A stretch of DNA of 46,491 nt from Nitrospira sp. (lineage in GTDB: Bacteria > Nitrospirota > Nitrospiria > SBBL01 > JAADHI01): NCBI GenBank assembly GCA_027020665.1, contig JALUVJ010000081.1:1-46491 (forward strand), in the 5' to 3' direction. The position numbers were made by a program, and so were the translations under genes. The notes under the pieces were generated by a model. It ran no database searches. It worked only from the letters and a program-made list of their open reading frames with translations, and was not told the origin of the DNA. Shown here one piece after another: positions 43,135-46,491 of the stretch; position 1 is the stretch's first letter; each line of letters starts with the position of its first letter.

Positions 43135-43356
43135 ATGGCAACCGTAACCATCAACATTGAAGGCATGACCTGCGATCATTGTGTCGGCAGTGTGACAAAA
43201 GTTTTGGAAAACCTGGCAGGCGTATCCGAAGTTTCCGTTACCCTGGCGCAAAACACGGCAAGGATCTCTTATGATGCAAGCAAGCTCGATCCCTCCGGCA
43301 TGACAAAGGCGATTGAAGACGACGGCTATACCGTCAAAAGCATCACCCCTTCCTGA
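43135..43356 (+). CDS. Heavy-metal-associated (CopZ-like) protein
   Basis: A 73-residue single HMA domain with the metal loop GMTCDHCVGSV (two cysteines) and the typical end AIEDDGYTV. It is probably a cytosolic copper chaperone like CopZ. No copper ATPase is adjacent, so the partner lies elsewhere. AAAAGGAAGC precedes the ATG. It converges on hypE. Confidence 0.92.
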   Translation: MATVTINIEGMTCDHCVGSVTKVLENLAGVSEVSVTLAQNTARISYDASKLDPSGMTKAIEDDGYTVKSITPS

Positions 43357-43380
43357 AAAAACCGGGGCCTTCCCTGAATT

Positions 43381-44439
43381 TTAACAGATGCGCGGGAGTT
43401 GTTCGCCGCTGAGTCGATCTACAATGCGTGTGGATCCGATACGGCTTCGCATAAGCACGGTGGGCGCGCCATGCGACGGTTTTTCGATGAAGCCGATGTC
43501 TGCGGCAGTGGCCCCCAGGGGATGGGCGCGTAAAATGTTCAAGGCTTTTTCTGCTTCTTTTTTCGGCACGAATGCAATAAAACGGCCTTCGTTTGCCACG
43601 TACAAGGGATCGAATCCCAGGATTTCACAGGCCCCCCGGATTTGCTCCTGAACGGGGATCACCGCCTCTTCGATTTGAATCACACAGGACCCCGCTTCTG
43701 CAATTTCATTCAGCGCGCTCGCCAAACCGCCGCGAGTGAGATCGCGCAGGCAGTGAATCGCAATACCCGCTTCAAATAATGAAAGCACAAGCGCAGACAA
43801 CGGCGCTAAATCACTTTCAATTGTCGTTTCAAAAGCAAGGCCCTCCCGCACGGCCATTACTGCAATGCCGTGCCGGCCGATGTCGCCGCTGAGCAAAATC
43901 ACATCTCCGTCTTGCACCTGATCCGGCCCGACGGCGCGCGCGCTTTCAAGGTGGCCGATGCCCGCCGTATTTATAAAAACCCCGTCCCCCTTGCCGCGAT
44001 CCACGACTTTCGTATCTCCCGTAACGATCTGAACGCCGGTTTCCTCCGCAGCCGCTTTCATTGCGTGCACGATGCGCCGGAGTGTGGAGACAGGCAGCCC
44101 TTCTTCCAGGATAAAACCTGCGCTCAAATATTGCGGCCGCGCCCCGCACATGGCGAGATCGTTGACCGTGCCGTAAACTGCCAGTCTGCCGATGTCTCCA
44201 CCCGGGAAAAACAGGGGGTGGATTACATAAGAATCGGTTGTAAACGCAAGCCCTTCGATCCCGGGGGAAATCAGTGCGCCGTCGTGCCGTGCGCGGATCA
44301 GGGGATTATCGAAAGCGGGCAAAAAAATCCCTTCGATCAATTGCTGCATCAATCGTCCGCCCCCGCCGTGTGCAAGTTGAACGGTTTCATTTTCCCCGAA
44401 GGGCAGAGGGCAGGAAGGAGTAAATTTATTGGCAGTCAT
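43381..44439 (-). CDS. hypE: Hydrogenase expression/formation protein HypE
   Basis: HypE dehydrates the thiocarboxamide made on its C-terminal cysteine by HypF to thiocyanate, the cyanide donor for [NiFe]-hydrogenase. The 352-residue protein starts [18 protein letters not shown] and has [36 protein letters not shown] and ends PRIC, with the essential Cys352 as last residue. This full motif set indicates an active enzyme. No other hyp or hydrogenase gene is in the window, so it is an isolated gene here. The plus-strand open frame over it is antisense only. Confidence 0.95.
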   Translation of the reverse strand: MTANKFTPSCPLPFGENETVQLAHGGGGRLMQQLIEGIFLPAFDNPLIRARHDGALISPGIEGLAFTTDSYVIHPLFFPGGDIGRLAVYGTVNDLAMCGARPQYLSAGFILEEGLPVSTLRRIVHAMKAAAEETGVQIVTGDTKVVDRGKGDGVFINTAGIGHLESARAVGPDQVQDGDVILLSGDIGRHGIAVMAVREGLAFETTIESDLAPLSALVLSLFEAGIAIHCLRDLTRGGLASALNEIAEAGSCVIQIEEAVIPVQEQIRGACEILGFDPLYVANEGRFIAFVPKKEAEKALNILRAHPLGATAADIGFIEKPSHGAPTVLMRSRIGSTRIVDRLSGEQLPRIC

Positions 44440-44840
44440 GTTTCATTTTTCCAATGCACATCGTGCAATGCGCCAATAAGGGCGTACAGAAAATTTAAAC
44501 CGGGCCGCAGCAAGGTACACTCTTTTTTGGGCAGGATGAATGCCCTGCCTCATGCCGTTTTTTCAAATCAAGATGATGAGAATATGCCTCATTCGGCATC
44601 CTGCGGTCAAACAGGCAAGGGCCTGACCGCAAGGTGCGACTCATCACCTTTAAAACAGGATCGTGTTCTATACGGCTCGATCAGCGCCAAAACATTCTGC
44701 TCCGTCATCAAATTGGACAATAAGCCCTCATATATTTTAATCTCATAGTCAGAAGGCATCGCCGCCTTTGTCGGCCGCTGATACAGGCGTGATACGGCAG
44801 TATAGGGACATTATCGGACCATACCATTATTAGTGCAGTC
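44440..44840. other. Non-coding region between hypE and the kinase gene
   Basis: About 400 bases between divergent genes. It contains a bulged hairpin TGCGGTC...GACCGCA (44602-44631) with inner AGGC/GCCT pairing, a small hairpin GGCAGG/CCTGCC near 44532-44551, and a short palindrome TGCAC-ATC-GTGCA (44455-44467). No convincing promoter, tRNA or small ORF was found. It may carry a degenerate gene or a small RNA. Confidence 0.5.
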
Positions 44841-46412
44841 ATGACGGACTTCAGGGGAAAACAGCCGCCTTCGCTTATTGCCGCCTTGATGAAGGCGGAG
44901 CTTTATGATCATCCGCTTGGGGAGATCGTGCTGATTGAAACGCACATCTCCTGGGTGATCTTGACCGGCCCCTATGCCTATAAAATCAAAAAACCGTTGA
45001 ATCTGGGTTTTCTTGATTTTTCGACCTTGGAAAAACGCGCGTTCTATTGTAAAGAGGAGCTTCGTCTCAATGCCCGATGGGCTGCGAGCTTGTATCTGGA
45101 AGTGATTCCCATTACCGGCACCGAAGAACAACCGAAGCTTGCAGGTGAAGGCGAAGTGATCGAATACGCCGTAAAAATGCGGCAATTTCCACAGGAAGCC
45201 CAATTGGATCATCTGCTTCTTGCGGGGACACTCGATCCCGCAAAAATAGATGCCGTTGCACACATGGTCTCAAAATTTCATCAGAAGGCGGATATCGCGA
45301 CAGCCGAAGTGCCCTATGGCGATCCGGAACAGGTCTACCGTCCGATGGCTGAAAACTTCAGCCAGATCCGTGCCTTGATTTCAGACGATGAACAACGAAG
45401 GAAACTCACAGCATTGGCGCAATTCAGTCAATCCCGTTTCAATGCATTATTCCCTTTATTGAAACAACGCAAGGTGACAGGGAAGATCCGCGAATGTCAT
45501 GGTGATTTGCATCTACGTAATCTTGCATGGATTCAGGCCCGGCCCGTCGCCTTCGATTGCATCGAGTTTAACCCTGTCCTGCGCTGGATTGATGTTTTGA
45601 GTGAAGCGGCTTTTTTTTATATGGATTTACAACATCGTAAACAAGCGGCGCTGGCACAACGATTCATCAACGCCTATTTGGAAGATTGCGGTGATTATGC
45701 GGGTCTTGCGGTATTCCGTTTTTATTTGATTTACAGGGCCCTTGTTCGTGCCAAGGTGGCGGCCATTCAGGCCGGTCAAGCGAAAGGGCGTGAGAAAGAA
45801 ACAAAAGGCTCCGAATTTGAGACTTACCTTAAATTGGCGCAGACCTACACAAAAAAAGCGGCTCCGAAACTCATCCTGACCCGCGGCGTTTCGGCCTCCG
45901 GGAAAAGTACCGTCACACAAGCCCTGCTGCAAGAAATCAATGCCATTCGGATTCGTTCCGATGTGGAAAGGAAACGCTTGTTTGGTTTTTCAGGCGATTC
46001 AGATTGCCGGAACGCCATTGGGGAAGGGCTCTATTCGAGCGATGCCACCTTACGGACCTACGACCGATTACAGGCCGATGCGGCCTCTATTTTGGATGCC
46101 GGCTATTCCGTGATTGTGGATGCGGTTTTTTCGTCCCATGATCATCGCGCGCCCTTTCAAAAATTAGCTGAAGAAAAAGGCGTGCCTTATCTGATTCTTG
46201 AATTCAGGGCCTCACCTTCAACATTGCGCCGACGTATCCGGACCCGGAAAAAAGGGGTTTCGGATGCCGATCTTTCCGTGCTGGAATCACAGCTTTCACA
46301 TTGGGAATCGCTCCATGAAAACGAGTCGGGATATTGTCTTTCGGTTGATACGGAAACTCCCCTTGAGACAAGCGATTTGGCAAAGCGGATTCAGCAATTT
46401 CCACAGACTTAG
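44841..46412 (+). CDS. Fused APH-like phosphotransferase/P-loop (zeta-toxin-like) kinase
   Basis: A 523-residue two-domain protein. The N-terminal part (about 1-335) is an aminoglycoside/choline-kinase-like phosphotransferase, with VILTGPYAYKIKKPLNLGF, the catalytic loop ECHGDLHLRNL (His220, Asp222, Asn227) and FDCIEFNPVLRWIDVLSE (Asp239). The C-terminal part (about 343-523) is a small P-loop kinase with Walker A RGVSASGKST (349-357), IRSDVERKRLFG and a lid RRRIRTRKKGVSDAD. This fusion is widespread in bacteria as an uncharacterised AAA/aminoglycoside-kinase-like protein; the substrates are unknown. The ATG at 44841 has no clear ribosome-binding site. Confidence 0.88.
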   Translation: MTDFRGKQPPSLIAALMKAELYDHPLGEIVLIETHISWVILTGPYAYKIKKPLNLGFLDFSTLEKRAFYCKEELRLNARWAASLYLEVIPITGTEEQPKLAGEGEVIEYAVKMRQFPQEAQLDHLLLAGTLDPAKIDAVAHMVSKFHQKADIATAEVPYGDPEQVYRPMAENFSQIRALISDDEQRRKLTALAQFSQSRFNALFPLLKQRKVTGKIRECHGDLHLRNLAWIQARPVAFDCIEFNPVLRWIDVLSEAAFFYMDLQHRKQAALAQRFINAYLEDCGDYAGLAVFRFYLIYRALVRAKVAAIQAGQAKGREKETKGSEFETYLKLAQTYTKKAAPKLILTRGVSASGKSTVTQALLQEINAIRIRSDVERKRLFGFSGDSDCRNAIGEGLYSSDATLRTYDRLQADAASILDAGYSVIVDAVFSSHDHRAPFQKLAEEKGVPYLILEFRASPSTLRRRIRTRKKGVSDADLSVLESQLSHWESLHENESGYCLSVDTETPLETSDLAKRIQQFPQT

Positions 46413-46491
46413 GGCGTGTCGACATTCAACTGGGAGGCCGTTTTTTTGAGAAATTTTTGGTCCTGACAAGGCGGTTTTTCTGCGCAATGCA
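46413..46491. other. Window end, no gene recognised
   Basis: The last 79 bases hold a T run after GGGAGGCCG (46432-46447) that may be part of a terminator, but no complete stem is visible before the window ends. Confidence 0.4.

Noticed and set aside
43870-44748. 292-codon plus-strand frame over hypE and the gap
   Set aside because: Most is antisense to hypE; the remainder has no recognisable protein character or start signal.

Overview
The window is a gene-dense chromosomal segment of a Gram-negative bacterium with moderate GC content. Gram-negative traits are an outer-membrane barrel, lipoprotein and periplasmic proteins, a PEP-CTERM surface protein with a sigma-54-type promoter, an RpoS-like sigma factor, oligoribonuclease (Orn) and a three-part proton-translocating transhydrogenase. 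A TIGR02757 protein, a 57-residue zinc ribbon, a GAF-ANTAR regulator and a TPR/ExeA-like ATPase pair are also present. Together these suggest a deep-branching proteobacterial, deltaproteobacteria-like or Nitrospirota-like lineage. The taxon cannot be fixed from this sequence. There is no phage, IS transposase, CRISPR array or rRNA. Most genes are housekeeping.

Layout: (1) 1-4.7 kb, plus strand: Fe-superoxide dismutase, rlmN, an outer-membrane barrel protein, rph-rdgB, tRNA-Pro(UGG) and a strong terminator. (2) 4.7-11.3 kb, minus strand: the PEP-CTERM protein, then an overlapping operon read pdxJ-acpS-nnr-unknown membrane protein-tsaE-udg4-HIT, with a LapA-like gene after a repeat. (3) 11.5-23.1 kb, almost all plus strand: pyrH-frr-alr, GAF-ANTAR regulator, orn, lipoprotein, radC, small membrane protein, a PolX homologue with a degenerate polymerase site, and a TPR protein with an ExeA-like ATPase. 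(4) 23.3-32.1 kb, minus strand: MoeA-like, rhodanese, thioredoxin-like ferredoxin, mtaB, miaB, lipase, periplasmic protein, SLC13-type carrier and TIGR02757 protein. (5) 32.2-33.8 kb, plus strand: MoaB/MogA-like, zinc-ribbon membrane protein, VOC and Dabb proteins. (6) 33.9-38.8 kb, minus strand: nadK, beta-propeller protein and pntA1-pntA2-pntB, a likely NADP(H) supply cluster. (7) 38.9-46.4 kb: membrane protein, YjbQ, alanine dehydrogenase whose stop codon lies inside tRNA-Pro(CGG), acylphosphatase, rpoS-like sigma factor, apt, a CopZ-like protein, hypE on the minus strand, and a fused APH-like/P-loop kinase.

The most unusual signal is a family of non-coding elements of about 160 bp or less with inverted-repeat ends. 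Two near-complete copies (6113-6273 and 25627-25784), one shortened copy (about 18322-18426) and one end fragment (about 30624-30660) are visible. Each lies between cistrons, and one end falls 9-18 bp upstream of a start codon. In the two long copies the other end supplies the stop codon and last residues of the preceding gene. This resembles Correia or ERIC elements in behaviour, but I do not recognise the sequence. A second, unrelated 121-bp inverted-repeat element lies at 27296-27416.

Other points of interest are the ald/tRNA-Pro overlap, the PolX homologue lacking its polymerase aspartates, and the sigma-54 promoter of the PEP-CTERM gene. All functional calls come from motif recognition by eye. 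No database search was run.
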